From UWMA-0277 sp965183885 (GTDB lineage Bacteria; Bacteroidota; Bacteroidia; Flavobacteriales; BACL11), in NCBI GenBank assembly GCA_965183885.1, contig OZ238992.1:1860001-1924000 (forward strand): DNA of 64,000 nt, given 5' to 3'. Below the pieces are notes generated by a model. The model ran no database searches, had not been told where the DNA came from, and worked only from the letters and a program-made list of their open reading frames with translations. A program made the translations under genes and the position numbers. Every line of letters starts with the position of its first letter. The stretch's first letter is position 1. Positions 9,489 through 18,700 of this stretch are shown here, one piece after another.

Positions 9489-10127
9489 TTACTTTATCTT
9501 TCTACTAATCATTAAGCCATCTCTTACAGGGAAGAGTACGGCTTCTACTCTAGAGCTATTTAGTATTTTCTTGTTATAGTTATCAAGTGCTGTAGTTTCT
9601 TCATCTTTTTTAGTATCTGTTACCTTTCCACTCCAGAGTACATTATCAGCAATTATAAGTCCACCAATATCCATTTTTTCAATAATTAAATCGAAATACT
9701 TAGAGTAGTTTTCTTTGTCTGCATCGATAAATGCCAGTTGAAAATTACACTCAAGTTTAGGGATGATATCTAATGCATTTCCAATATGTTGTTTTATTGC
9801 ATTTTTATGTTCTGATTTGTTAAAATAACGCTGTGCAACAGCAGTATACTCTTCATTAATATCAAGGGTATATAGCTTTCCTTTAGGTTTTAGTCCTTCG
9901 GCCAAGCAAAGGGCAGAGTAGCCTGTATAGGTTCCAATTTCAATAATATTAGTAGGATTCACTAATTTACTAAACATTGATAAAATACGGCCTTGTAAGT
10001 GTCCTGAAAGCATACGGGGTATCATTACATTAGCCCATGTTTCTCGGTTTAGTTCTGCTAATAATTGGGGCTCTTTTTCAGTATGATTAATTGCATACTG
10101 TTCAATTTTTTCTGGTAAAAATTCCAT
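9489..10127 (-). CDS. SAM-dependent O-methyltransferase (catechol/caffeoyl-CoA type)
   Basis: The 212-residue product is a class I methyltransferase of the O-methyltransferase family 3 type. The SAM loop is NIIEIGTYTGYSALCLAEGL, the acidic sugar-binding end is LYTLDINEE, and LAFIDADKENY plus LIIADNVLWSGKV carry the metal-binding aspartates and asparagine typical of COMT and CCoAMT enzymes. The natural acceptor in bacteria is generally unknown. It is a single minus-strand gene separated from the upstream Cys-rich gene by a strong terminator. Confidence 0.9.
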   Translation of the reverse strand: MEFLPEKIEQYAINHTEKEPQLLAELNRETWANVMIPRMLSGHLQGRILSMFSKLVNPTNIIEIGTYTGYSALCLAEGLKPKGKLYTLDINEEYTAVAQRYFNKSEHKNAIKQHIGNALDIIPKLECNFQLAFIDADKENYSKYFDLIIEKMDIGGLIIADNVLWSGKVTDTKKDEETTALDNYNKKILNSSRVEAVLFPVRDGLMISRKIK

Positions 10128-10142
10128 AGGTATAGGTATAAA

Positions 10143-10168
10143 AAAACCACACGATAGGGTGTGGTTTT
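10143..10168 (-). terminator. Rho-independent terminator after the Cys/Lys-rich gene
   Basis: There is a perfect 10-bp inverted repeat, AAAACCACAC at 10143-10152 and GTGTGGTTTT at 10159-10168, with a six-base loop. On the minus strand it is followed by a T run. It lies between the stop at 10188 and the O-methyltransferase start at 10127, so the two genes are separately transcribed. Confidence 0.85.
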
Positions 10169-10187
10169 ATAATAATATTAAATTGTA

Positions 10188-10703
10188 TTATTTCTTAGAA
10201 GAACATTTTTTGTCACTATCTCCTTTTGAACAACATTTCTTCTTAGCAGATTTCTTAGATTTACTACAAGATGATTTTTCTGAACCGTAATCATGAGTTT
10301 TTCCGTAGTCAAAGTCTCCATCTTTTTTACAAGATTTTTTGTCTTTTTTTGAGCTACATTTTTTTCCAGCTTTTTTACAAGCAGCTTTTTCTTCTTTAGA
10401 ACAAGCTTTCTTGTCTTTCTTACAAGCTTTTCTTTCTTTTTTAGAACATTTTGTTTTTCCTTCTTTTGAGCAACATTTATCTCCATCTTTTTTACATGCA
10501 GCTAACTGCTCTGGAGTACATTCTTTTCCTGTATCAGCACAAATAAGTTTTCCATCTTCATTCTTTGTAACCTTACAGTCTTTTTTATGGTCATTAGTAA
10601 TTTCTACTTCTTCAGTAGTTGTAACAACTCCTTCAGTTTGAGCAGAAACAGCTCCTGCTCCAATAAATAAGAATGCTAATAGTACGATTGATAATTTTTT
10701 CAT
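10188..10703 (-). CDS. Exported Cys/Lys-rich repetitive protein
   Basis: The 171-residue product opens with a clear Sec signal peptide (MKKLSIVLLAFLFIGAGAVSAQ, cleavage near residue 21). The mature part has 16 cysteines in loose repeats of the form KKxxKxCSKxxxxAC, very high lysine content, and an internal less repetitive stretch around DFDYGKTHDYG. I do not recognise a named family. The composition suggests a periplasmic or surface metal-binding or disulfide-rich protein, which is inference. A second exported Cys-rich gene lies directly upstream on the same strand, and a strong terminator follows. Confidence 0.8.
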   Translation of the reverse strand: MKKLSIVLLAFLFIGAGAVSAQTEGVVTTTEEVEITNDHKKDCKVTKNEDGKLICADTGKECTPEQLAACKKDGDKCCSKEGKTKCSKKERKACKKDKKACSKEEKAACKKAGKKCSSKKDKKSCKKDGDFDYGKTHDYGSEKSSCSKSKKSAKKKCCSKGDSDKKCSSKK

Positions 10704-10811
10704 TTTAATATTTTTTTATTTTTTTAATTGATTATAATCAGTTTTTCTGATTTGGTAGGAAAAATTTCCTGCATTTTTATAGTTATCTAAGAAACAGAAA
10801 ACTAATTTCTA

Positions 10812-11255
10812 TTATAATCTGAAAACTTGTATCTCAGATATTATGGGTTTGTTTAATAATAATTCATCACTAAAAATGGTGTACTTAGTTTTATGCTTTA
10901 TAGGAATTAAATTATTTAATACTTGGTTTATTTGATTGAAAAGAGCAAGTTCTTTACATTTATCTACTATATTAATTTTAGAGGTAATTGTTTCAAAATC
11001 AAACTGTAAGTGAATGGTGGTTTTTTGCCCACAATTTTTGTCTTGGGTTTTACAAGTTACTTCTCTTTTTTGTTCGCAGCGATTTTTCTCTATTGTTTTA
11101 TTACAGTAGGTAACTTTTTTTTTGCACGGTTTAGTTTTTACAACGCTACAGATTTTATTTTTATTACTGCACTTAACAATGTTAACTCCTACAGAAAGGA
11201 AAAGCACTAATATAGTGATAATGTATATAGTGATATGTTTTATAAATAGTTTCAT
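10812..11255 (-). CDS. Exported Cys-rich protein of unknown function
   Basis: Starting at the ATG at 11255 gives 147 residues with an N-terminal hydrophobic segment (KHITIYIITILVLFLSVGV). It is followed by a basic stretch with eight cysteines in about 60 residues (KCSNKNKICSVV, PCKKKVTYC, RCEQKREVTC, NCGQ) and a Cys-poor C-terminal half. A longer reading from 11342 would run into the lgt gene and begin before the signal-like segment. The -7-like box at 11266-11273 supports the shorter start. I do not recognise the family. Its neighbour at 10188-10703 is also exported and Cys-rich. Confidence 0.65.
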   Translation of the reverse strand: MKLFIKHITIYIITILVLFLSVGVNIVKCSNKNKICSVVKTKPCKKKVTYCNKTIEKNRCEQKREVTCKTQDKNCGQKTTIHLQFDFETITSKINIVDKCKELALFNQINQVLNNLIPIKHKTKYTIFSDELLLNKPIISEIQVFRL

Positions 11256-11265
11256 TGAGAGGAAG

Positions 11266-11273
11266 CAAATATA
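11266..11273 (-). promoter_or_regulatory. Predicted -7 box for the exported Cys-rich gene
   Basis: The reverse strand reads TATATTTG, matching TAnnTTTG, ten bases before the chosen ATG at 11255. It lies between the lgt stop and this gene and would allow expression independent of lgt. Confidence 0.45.
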
Positions 11274-11298
11274 ATAAAAATGTTGCTTTTTTAATCTT

Positions 11299-12447
11299 TT
11301 AAACTTGTTGGTTTCTTTTGTATAGATATAAAGCTCCAACAATTCCTGTTAAAACCAAGCTAAATGAAATGATTTCAGCCTGAGTAATACCCCCTAAAAT
11401 ATTGTACTCAGTATTTATTCTTACTTTTTCAATAAAGAAACGCTCCACACCATTAAAGGCTAAGTAAATAAAGAAAAGTACTCCAGGAACTTTAATTTGT
11501 TTTCTGATGCTCCAAAGAAAAGCAAAGATAAGAGTAGCCATTACAACTTCATAAAAAGCTGTTGGCCACACTGGGTTAGCAAGCTCATTACAAAAATTCC
11601 CAACGCATCCTTCAATAGGGATTCCTGCATTTATAACATTGTGTGGAAAAGTATAGCTCCACATCCAATCGGGTAAAAACGACATCCACTCTGGTTTAGG
11701 TGCTAGGTTATCAATCCCCCAATCTCCATCTCCTGACATTTGGCAACCAATACGACCAATCCCGTAAGCAATCATTAGGGAAGGAGCGGCAGCATCAATA
11801 AGGTGTAGGATGTTTATTTTGTATTTTCTGGCATACCAAATAACAGCTCCAGCACCTGCAATTAATCCTCCATAAAAAGTAAGTCCGCTAAAAGCAATAA
11901 GCTGCCCTATAGGGTCAGCTAAAAACTCGCCCATATTTTCTAAGTTATGGAATATCTTAGCTCCAATAATCCCTGATACAGCAGCAACCATAGTCATATT
12001 ACCTACTAACTCAAAAGGATGAACTATTTTTTCAATTTCTTTTGGTGTAGCAAGTTTTGTTTTTTCGTTTTCTTTCCATTTTAGGTAAATAGATATTCCT
12101 GCAATAAGTACTCCTGCTAATAAGTTTCCTCTTCCTGAAAGGATAAAATCCTGAGGGTTTGCAACTAAATCGGAATAATGTAGGGCAGCTTCAACACCTT
12201 TAAACCCTAAAAGGAAGCCTGTAAATGCACTTCCAATAAAATCAGTAGGTACTAAGGCTTTCCCAATGGTAACTTTTACCTTGGTTGCTTTAAGGTGTCC
12301 TTCTTTTTCTTTTCTTTTTAATTCCTTAGATAATAAGTAGGAAGCTACTAGAAATGCAATTGCTACCCAAAAGCCAAATGTTTGTATTGGAAGTGGAATA
12401 TTTATTCCAAATAAATCGTAAATAAGGTGACTAATAGTTGGGTACAT
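11299..12447 (-). CDS. lgt: Prolipoprotein diacylglyceryl transferase
   Basis: Lgt moves a diacylglyceryl group from phosphatidylglycerol to the lipobox cysteine of prolipoproteins in the inner membrane. The 382-residue product has multiple transmembrane segments and the signature YGIGRIGCQMSGDGDWG with the essential arginine. It is longer than the E. coli enzyme (about 290 residues), with an extended loop region after the first membrane segment, as I recall for other Bacteroidota Lgt proteins. It starts three bases after the mtaB stop, so the two form an operon. Confidence 0.92.
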   Translation of the reverse strand: MYPTISHLIYDLFGINIPLPIQTFGFWVAIAFLVASYLLSKELKRKEKEGHLKATKVKVTIGKALVPTDFIGSAFTGFLLGFKGVEAALHYSDLVANPQDFILSGRGNLLAGVLIAGISIYLKWKENEKTKLATPKEIEKIVHPFELVGNMTMVAAVSGIIGAKIFHNLENMGEFLADPIGQLIAFSGLTFYGGLIAGAGAVIWYARKYKINILHLIDAAAPSLMIAYGIGRIGCQMSGDGDWGIDNLAPKPEWMSFLPDWMWSYTFPHNVINAGIPIEGCVGNFCNELANPVWPTAFYEVVMATLIFAFLWSIRKQIKVPGVLFFIYLAFNGVERFFIEKVRINTEYNILGGITQAEIISFSLVLTGIVGALYLYKRNQQV

Positions 12448-12450
12448 AGT

Positions 12451-13749
12451 TTAAATTATTTGGGCTTTCATTATACCATCAGTATCAATTTCAAGTAATT
12501 GTACTTTTTGTTTTGTTCGGCATTTTTCAGCGTTAAAAGGAACTTTTATTTTTATATAATTATCAGTAAAACCTAATAACATTCCTTCTTTATTTTCTTG
12601 TTCGAATAAGGCAGTGTGTTCAGTGTTAAGGTATTTCTGATAAAAGGCTCTTTGTAATTTGTTTGATAAAATTCGGAGTTGTTTGCTTCTATCTGCTCTA
12701 TCACTATTGCTTACGACTCCATCCATAGTAATTGCTGGTGTATTTTCTCTTTCAGAATAAGTAAATACATGTAAATAGGAGATAGGCAGTTCTTTTATGA
12801 AATGAAGTGTTTTGTTAAATTCTTCAGCTGTTTCTCCAGGGAAACCAACAATAACATCAGCACCTATACATACATCCTTAATCTCAGCAATAATTTTCTC
12901 TATTTTATTACGGTATAGTTTAGTTTGATACCTTCTTTTCATTTTTCCAAGAACTAAATCAGAACCCGATTGCATAGGAATATGAAAATGGGGCATGAAT
13001 TTTTTGGAGTGTTTGATAAACTCAATAATTTCATCTGTAATTAAATTGGGTTCTATAGATGATATTCTATAGCGCTCAATACCGGCTACTTTCTCAAGTT
13101 CCTTTAGTAATGCAGCAAAATTTCTATTGTCGTTTTTATCTTTAAATTCACCAATATTTACTCCAGTAATTACAATTTCTTTTATTCCTTTTGAAGCAAT
13201 ATCTTTAGCGTTTTTTATGATATTTTCTATACTATCACATCTGCTATTACCTCTGGCGAGTGGTATGGTACAGTAAGTACAAGGGTAGTTGCAGCCGTCT
13301 TGTATTTTCATAAAAGAACGGGTTCTGTCAGTAAGTGAGTAAGAAGAAAAGTAATCTAAATCATTTATCTCACAACCATGTATTTCTGTAGTTTCAACAG
13401 TATTTAGGTTTGTTAGTAGTTCGGGTAAATTAAACTTTTCATTTGCACCTAATACCATGTCAACGCCTTCAATATCGCTAATTTCTTTAGGTTTTAACTG
13501 CGCAAAACATCCTGTTACTACAATAAAAGCTGAGGGAGAGTTCTTTTTTGCTTTACGAATAATTCGTCTACATTCTCTATTTGCATTTTCGGTAACAGAG
13601 CAGGTATTGATAACATATAAGTCGGCGCTATCATTAAATTCTGTTTTGCTAAAGCCTATGTCGGTAAGCTGCCTACCTATGGTAGAAGTCTCCGAAAAAT
13701 TGAGTTTACAACCTAATGTATAAAAAGCTACTTTTTTTCCTTTAAACAT
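12451..13749 (-). CDS. mtaB: tRNA t6A37 methylthiotransferase MtaB
   Basis: MtaB is a radical SAM enzyme that converts t6A to ms2t6A at position 37 of tRNAs. The 432-residue protein has an N-terminal UPF0004 domain with cluster cysteines in TLGCKLNFSE, INTCSVTENA and VVTGCFAQ, the radical SAM motif GCNYPCTYCTIPLARG, and a C-terminal TRAM-like region. With tsaE at 6185, the window holds two genes acting on the same tRNA position. A TAnnTTTG box ends four bases before its ATG, and lgt follows it. Confidence 0.93.
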   Translation of the reverse strand: MFKGKKVAFYTLGCKLNFSETSTIGRQLTDIGFSKTEFNDSADLYVINTCSVTENANRECRRIIRKAKKNSPSAFIVVTGCFAQLKPKEISDIEGVDMVLGANEKFNLPELLTNLNTVETTEIHGCEINDLDYFSSYSLTDRTRSFMKIQDGCNYPCTYCTIPLARGNSRCDSIENIIKNAKDIASKGIKEIVITGVNIGEFKDKNDNRNFAALLKELEKVAGIERYRISSIEPNLITDEIIEFIKHSKKFMPHFHIPMQSGSDLVLGKMKRRYQTKLYRNKIEKIIAEIKDVCIGADVIVGFPGETAEEFNKTLHFIKELPISYLHVFTYSERENTPAITMDGVVSNSDRADRSKQLRILSNKLQRAFYQKYLNTEHTALFEQENKEGMLLGFTDNYIKIKVPFNAEKCRTKQKVQLLEIDTDGIMKAQII

Positions 13750-13753
13750 GTTG

Positions 13754-13761
13754 CAAAAATA
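13754..13761 (-). promoter_or_regulatory. Predicted -7 box for mtaB-lgt
   Basis: The reverse strand reads TATTTTTG, matching TAnnTTTG, followed by four bases and the mtaB ATG. This geometry predicts a leaderless or nearly leaderless transcript. Confidence 0.5.
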
Positions 13762-13882
13762 GAAAATAGATAAGCATCTAGGCTATTGCATTAATTTATT
13801 TTTAACCTAATGCGTATAGGCTAATTATTAAGCTTTAAAGCTGAATTAAAACCATTAAATTAGCCCACTTAAAATTAAGATA

Positions 13883-15466
13883 ATGAAGTGGAATATAGGT
13901 TTTATAAGTATTGTATTGTTTTTAGTCTCTTGTACTAGTGGGAGTAGAAATGAAGGCTTAGCAATTTTTAAATACAATGAGTCCTCAGGTATTCATACTT
14001 TAGATCCTGCTTTTGCAAAGGACCAGGCTACTATTTGGGCTACAAACCAATTGTTTAATGGCTTGGTACAGCTAGACACAGAGCTTAATGTAATTCCTTC
14101 AATTGCTAAAGATTGGACTATTTCTGATGATGCCTTAAACTATACTTTTACTTTAAGGGATGATGTGTTTTTTCATGATCATAATTTATTTGCAGGAGGA
14201 AAGGGAAGAAAAGTAATGGCTTCCGATTTTGAATATTCATTTAACAGGCTATTAGATAAGAAGCTTGCAGCCCCAGGTGCTTGGGTGTTGAGTAATGTTG
14301 CTTCATTCTCGGCAGTAAACGATAGTGTTTTTAATATTAAACTAATTAAAGCTTTTCCAGCATTTTTATCTTTGTTAAGCATGCAATATTGCTCAGTATT
14401 GCCAAAAGAAATAGTAGAAAATACGGAATTTAATAGGCAGCCTATTGGTACAGGTCCTTTTCATTTTCAGCTTTGGGAAGATGGTGTGAAATTAGTATTT
14501 AGGAAAAACACCAATTACTTTGAAATAGAAGAGGGAAATAAGCTGCCTTATTTAGATGCTGTTGCAATTACTTTTATAAAAGATAAACAATCAGCTTTTC
14601 TGCAATTTATACAAGGAAAATTAGATTTTATCTCTGGGATTGATGCCTCTTATAAAGATGAAGTTTTAACCAAAGGTGGAGATTTACAAGAGAAGTATAT
14701 TGAGAAAATAAATTTACAATCGCAACCCTACTTAAATACTGAATACCTTGGCTTTTTAATGGAAGCGCCTTTACCTTTAGCATTAAGGCAAGCTATTAAT
14801 TATGGTTTTGATAGGGTGAAGATGTTAAAATACCTTAGAAACAATATAGGCACTCCTGCAATAAATGGTTTTGTTCCTTTGGGTTTGCCTTCATTTACAA
14901 ATAAGTTAAAAGGCTATATTTATAACCCTGAAAAAGCAAGGAAATTGGTGCTAAAAGCAGTAACTGAAGATGGTTTTGATATAAACCAAGAAATTGTGCT
15001 TTCAACTACTTCGTCTTATTTGGATTTATGTGAATATATACAACATCAACTAGGAGAAATAGGCTTAAAGGTTAGGGTAGAAGTGAACCCTCCGTCAACA
15101 CACAGGCAAATGGTAGCTACTTCAAAACTAACTTTCTTTAGAGGGAGTTGGATTGCCGATTATCCTGATGCTGAGAATTACTTATCGCTTTTTTACAGCA
15201 AGAATTTTTGTCCTGATGGGCCAAATTATACGCATTTTAACAATGCTGAGTTTGATGCTTTGTATGAAAGCTCATTATCGGAGGTTAATGATAGTATTAG
15301 AGCACTTCAATACCAAAAAATGGATCAGCTTATTATAACTAATGCTGCTATTGTTCCTTTGTATTATGATAGGGTATTGCGTTTTAGCCAAAAAAATATT
15401 GGTGGCTTTGAAAGTAATGCCATGAATTTATTGGATTTAAAGAGGGTAAGGAAGGAGCTTAATTAG
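13883..15466 (+). CDS. ABC transporter solute-binding lipoprotein, family 5 (peptide-type)
   Basis: The 527-residue product has a lipoprotein signal ending LFLVSC (lipidated Cys17), so it is anchored at a membrane surface. The remainder is a family 5 extracellular solute-binding protein (DppA/OppA type), with LDPAFAKDQATIWATNQLFNGLV near the N-terminus and FFRGSWIADYPDAENYLSLFYSKN near the C-terminus. The usual ligands are peptides, nickel complexes or similar small molecules, and the sequence does not decide which. No permease or ATPase genes are adjacent, so its transporter is elsewhere. Confidence 0.88.
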   Translation: MKWNIGFISIVLFLVSCTSGSRNEGLAIFKYNESSGIHTLDPAFAKDQATIWATNQLFNGLVQLDTELNVIPSIAKDWTISDDALNYTFTLRDDVFFHDHNLFAGGKGRKVMASDFEYSFNRLLDKKLAAPGAWVLSNVASFSAVNDSVFNIKLIKAFPAFLSLLSMQYCSVLPKEIVENTEFNRQPIGTGPFHFQLWEDGVKLVFRKNTNYFEIEEGNKLPYLDAVAITFIKDKQSAFLQFIQGKLDFISGIDASYKDEVLTKGGDLQEKYIEKINLQSQPYLNTEYLGFLMEAPLPLALRQAINYGFDRVKMLKYLRNNIGTPAINGFVPLGLPSFTNKLKGYIYNPEKARKLVLKAVTEDGFDINQEIVLSTTSSYLDLCEYIQHQLGEIGLKVRVEVNPPSTHRQMVATSKLTFFRGSWIADYPDAENYLSLFYSKNFCPDGPNYTHFNNAEFDALYESSLSEVNDSIRALQYQKMDQLIITNAAIVPLYYDRVLRFSQKNIGGFESNAMNLLDLKRVRKELN

Positions 15467-15798
15467 ACGAAGTTGTTCCTTTTCTTTAGGATATTAATTA
15501 TATGCCAATTTATGGGATTATAATTTATCATTTTACAATTGAACTTTTTTTAAAAAACGCATAAAACTAATAAAGAGTTTTTTTTATTATTTAATAAATA
15601 AATAGTTGTTAATACAAGGAAAGGGGGAGTTTTATAGAGTATATCTTATTTAATAAAATAAATGTGCCAACATATACTTTGCTAAGTGAGGTGTTATAAT
15701 AACATTGTTTTTTTTTATTATATTTAGGGATGAAAAAATACTACTAAAACTAAAACAGTATGTAGTAGCAAATAATTATGAACTAAAATAATAAAGTT
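15467..15798 (+). other. 332-base intergenic region, no gene seen
   Basis: This is very AT-rich, with stops in all frames and no tRNA-like or riboswitch-like structure that I can recognise. A weak hairpin (AAAACT at 15563-15568, AGTTTT at 15576-15581, then a T run) could end the solute-binding gene. The promoter of the following 4-kb gene should lie here, but I find no exact TTG/TAnnTTTG pair. Confidence 0.5.
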
Positions 15799-18700
15799 AT
15801 GAATTGCAAAATTACCCAAATAAGAAAGTTAAGTAAAAAGTATGTGTTGTTATTGAGCTTAGTATCTATTACTTCCTTAGCTTATAGTCAGAATTGCTAT
15901 GATACTTATAGTCCAAGTCAATTTATTAATTTTAGTTCAACAGTAAATCAAGGGTATATGGGTGAGTATCAGATATTCATGCCTCAATCTGCATCTTATG
16001 ACCTGTCATATAAAATTGAAACAGTTTCTTTCCCTTTTATGCCAAAGTGCACTTTAAATATTGGAACACCTCAAGAGGTAATAATTTGTGACAATTCTAA
16101 CTATACACAGAGACCTTTGATATTAGCCGATATGAATAGCTATGACCCAATAAGTAAAAGTTGGACAGAGCAGAATTATGAGATATTTCGTGTTTATAAA
16201 TCTCAATTAACTACTAACAATGGGTCATTAGAATCAGACCCTTCAACTTTAATTACTGATAATTTTCGCCATGGTTATACTGCATATGGAGCCTCTACTG
16301 GTCAACCTATATTTCCTCATACTATATTAAAGCATACCATTTATTATAGTGATGCTACTTCAGGAGAATTAGTGGACTCTTCAATATTTATTTTTGACCA
16401 TACAAGAGGAATGATGAGAACTTACCCTTTTACTCCTTATAATGATATTATAGGAGGTACTACACATACACACGATATTACAATGACTATAGATAATAAT
16501 TATTGTCCTGTAACAACGCCCTATAATAATTCGTTAAGAGCAATACTTGGAAATGCATTTGGAACTTCTTTAGTAGGGTATGATTCTCAAAATAATGTTT
16601 ACGAACCAAATGCACCAGTACACCACTACACTATAGATAAACCTATTACCTTAACAACTATTAATCCATCAGAAAGAATTATTTACAATCCATCAGATTT
16701 TGATATAGATTTAGGGAATAATAGTCCGCCCTTAGTATTTCCTACAGGTTATACTTTTAAAACTGTTTATGGTTTATATCCTTCAACTGATGATGTAGAC
16801 CTTTCTGATGTTAATAGTTTATATGTTAAGCCAGAAGATGTTCCTATTCAATATTTAGAGGACCCTATCACTGCTGCTCCTTTAATAACAGATGGTGTGT
16901 TAAAGCTTTCAACATGTACGATTAAATCAGGTAAATTAATAATAGAGCCCTGTGTAAGTCTACACGACTTAAATATTTATGTTGATGCTGATGGAGAAGT
17001 TGTTTATAATAGTAATGATATCTATATGGTAAATAGTAGTATTCAGGCAATAAATGGAGGAACAATTATAGACAATTATGTTTTCTCTGGAACATACAAT
17101 TGTTTCCAAGAATGTTATGATGCTAGTAATTATGATTATTTAAACGATCATACTATTACAGCAAATACTACTTGGAATCAGGATAAAAATATTGCACGAG
17201 TAATTACTGTAGAAACGGGTAATACTTTAACTATTGATGGTGCTACTATACAGTTTGGGGTTAATGGAAAAATTGTTGTAGAAGAAGGCGCACATTTAGT
17301 ATTGGATGACTGTACGCTTAGGAATTATTGCAATTATATGTGGGAGGGAATAGAAGTTTGGGGCAATCCAAATATAAGCCAAACTTCAGGGGCTAGTATG
17401 CCTTCAACACAAACTACAGTAAGTATGAATAATGCTGTTATTGAAGGTGCAAAAGTTGGAATTTATACTGGAAAAAGAGATGTTGATAATATTCTAGTAG
17501 TAGGCTTTGAGGGAGCAAGAATAAGAGCAAATAATAGTGTTTTTAAAAATAATAAAATAGCGGTTGAATTTTTAGCATACCGAAACTTTAACCCTTATTT
17601 TACGAGTATTACAAGGAATAATGAGAGTTATTTTAAAAGTTGTGTTTTTGAAACCACTAAAGATATTAAAGACTTACAAGAAAGGCCAGAGGCTTTTGTA
17701 AAAATGGAGGGGGTTGATGGCATACGCTTTTTAGCTTGTGATTTTAAGAATATTGACCCTAGTGATTTTGCTTTACATCATAGGGGAACAGGAATTTATG
17801 GACTAGATGCAGGATTTAAAGTTGGGGGTTGTATGACGCAGCAGCAAGCAGGAACTCCTTGTGGAAACATAGGAAGTAATACTTTTAGTGGTTTGGCAGA
17901 AGGAATTTGGGCAAGCTCAACTAATGGTGCTGAGTTTATAAACATACAGCAAAATGACTTTGTTAACAATAGGCATGCAGTTGTATTGGAGGGAACTCAT
18001 AATGCTAGGGTTAACCGTAATAATTTTGATATTCCTGCTCCAACTGATATAGGGTATTTTTATTCTCCAGTTGGTTGGTCTCAATATATTACAATGGAAA
18101 AAAATGATTATGATGTTCCTGTAGGGGTATATCTGAGAGAAAGTACTTATTTTTCTGTAGATGAGAATAATTTTAATGGATCTGGGATTAATAATATTAC
18201 TTCTTTACATGATCATGGAGCTGTAGGTTTGATTGTTAACAATAGTGCAGCCTATGAGGATCAAAATAATTATACCTTTGGTTGGGGCTTGGCTTATAAC
18301 AATACGTTTACTAATTTGGACATTGGTTTGCAGGCTGAAAATGATAATAGAGGTTATAATAATATTCAGTTTTCTCTTGATAAATACAATGAAGGTTTAA
18401 AGTTTGATTGCAATAATTTTAATATTTTGGATTATTCTGTGTATATAACAGGTACTTCAGGAAATTGGGGTTTTTTAAGAGATCAAGGGCAATGTATGCC
18501 TAATGCGATACTAGAGAAACCTGCAGCAAATATTTTTAGTACAACTAATAGCAATCATCATATTTATTCAAACCATACTTCTAATAGTTATCAATTTGAA
18601 TATAATACTTATGATGATAGATCTCCTGTGAATAATATTGTGTTGGCTATTGTTGATCCTTGTGGTACAGATGCACCTGCAAATATCTGCCCATCTACTT

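Noticed and set aside
10178..10486. Lys-rich open frame overlapping the Cys/Lys-rich gene
   Set aside because: It is another frame of the repetitive A/T-rich gene, lacks a signal or family match, and its sequence is explained by the repeat composition.
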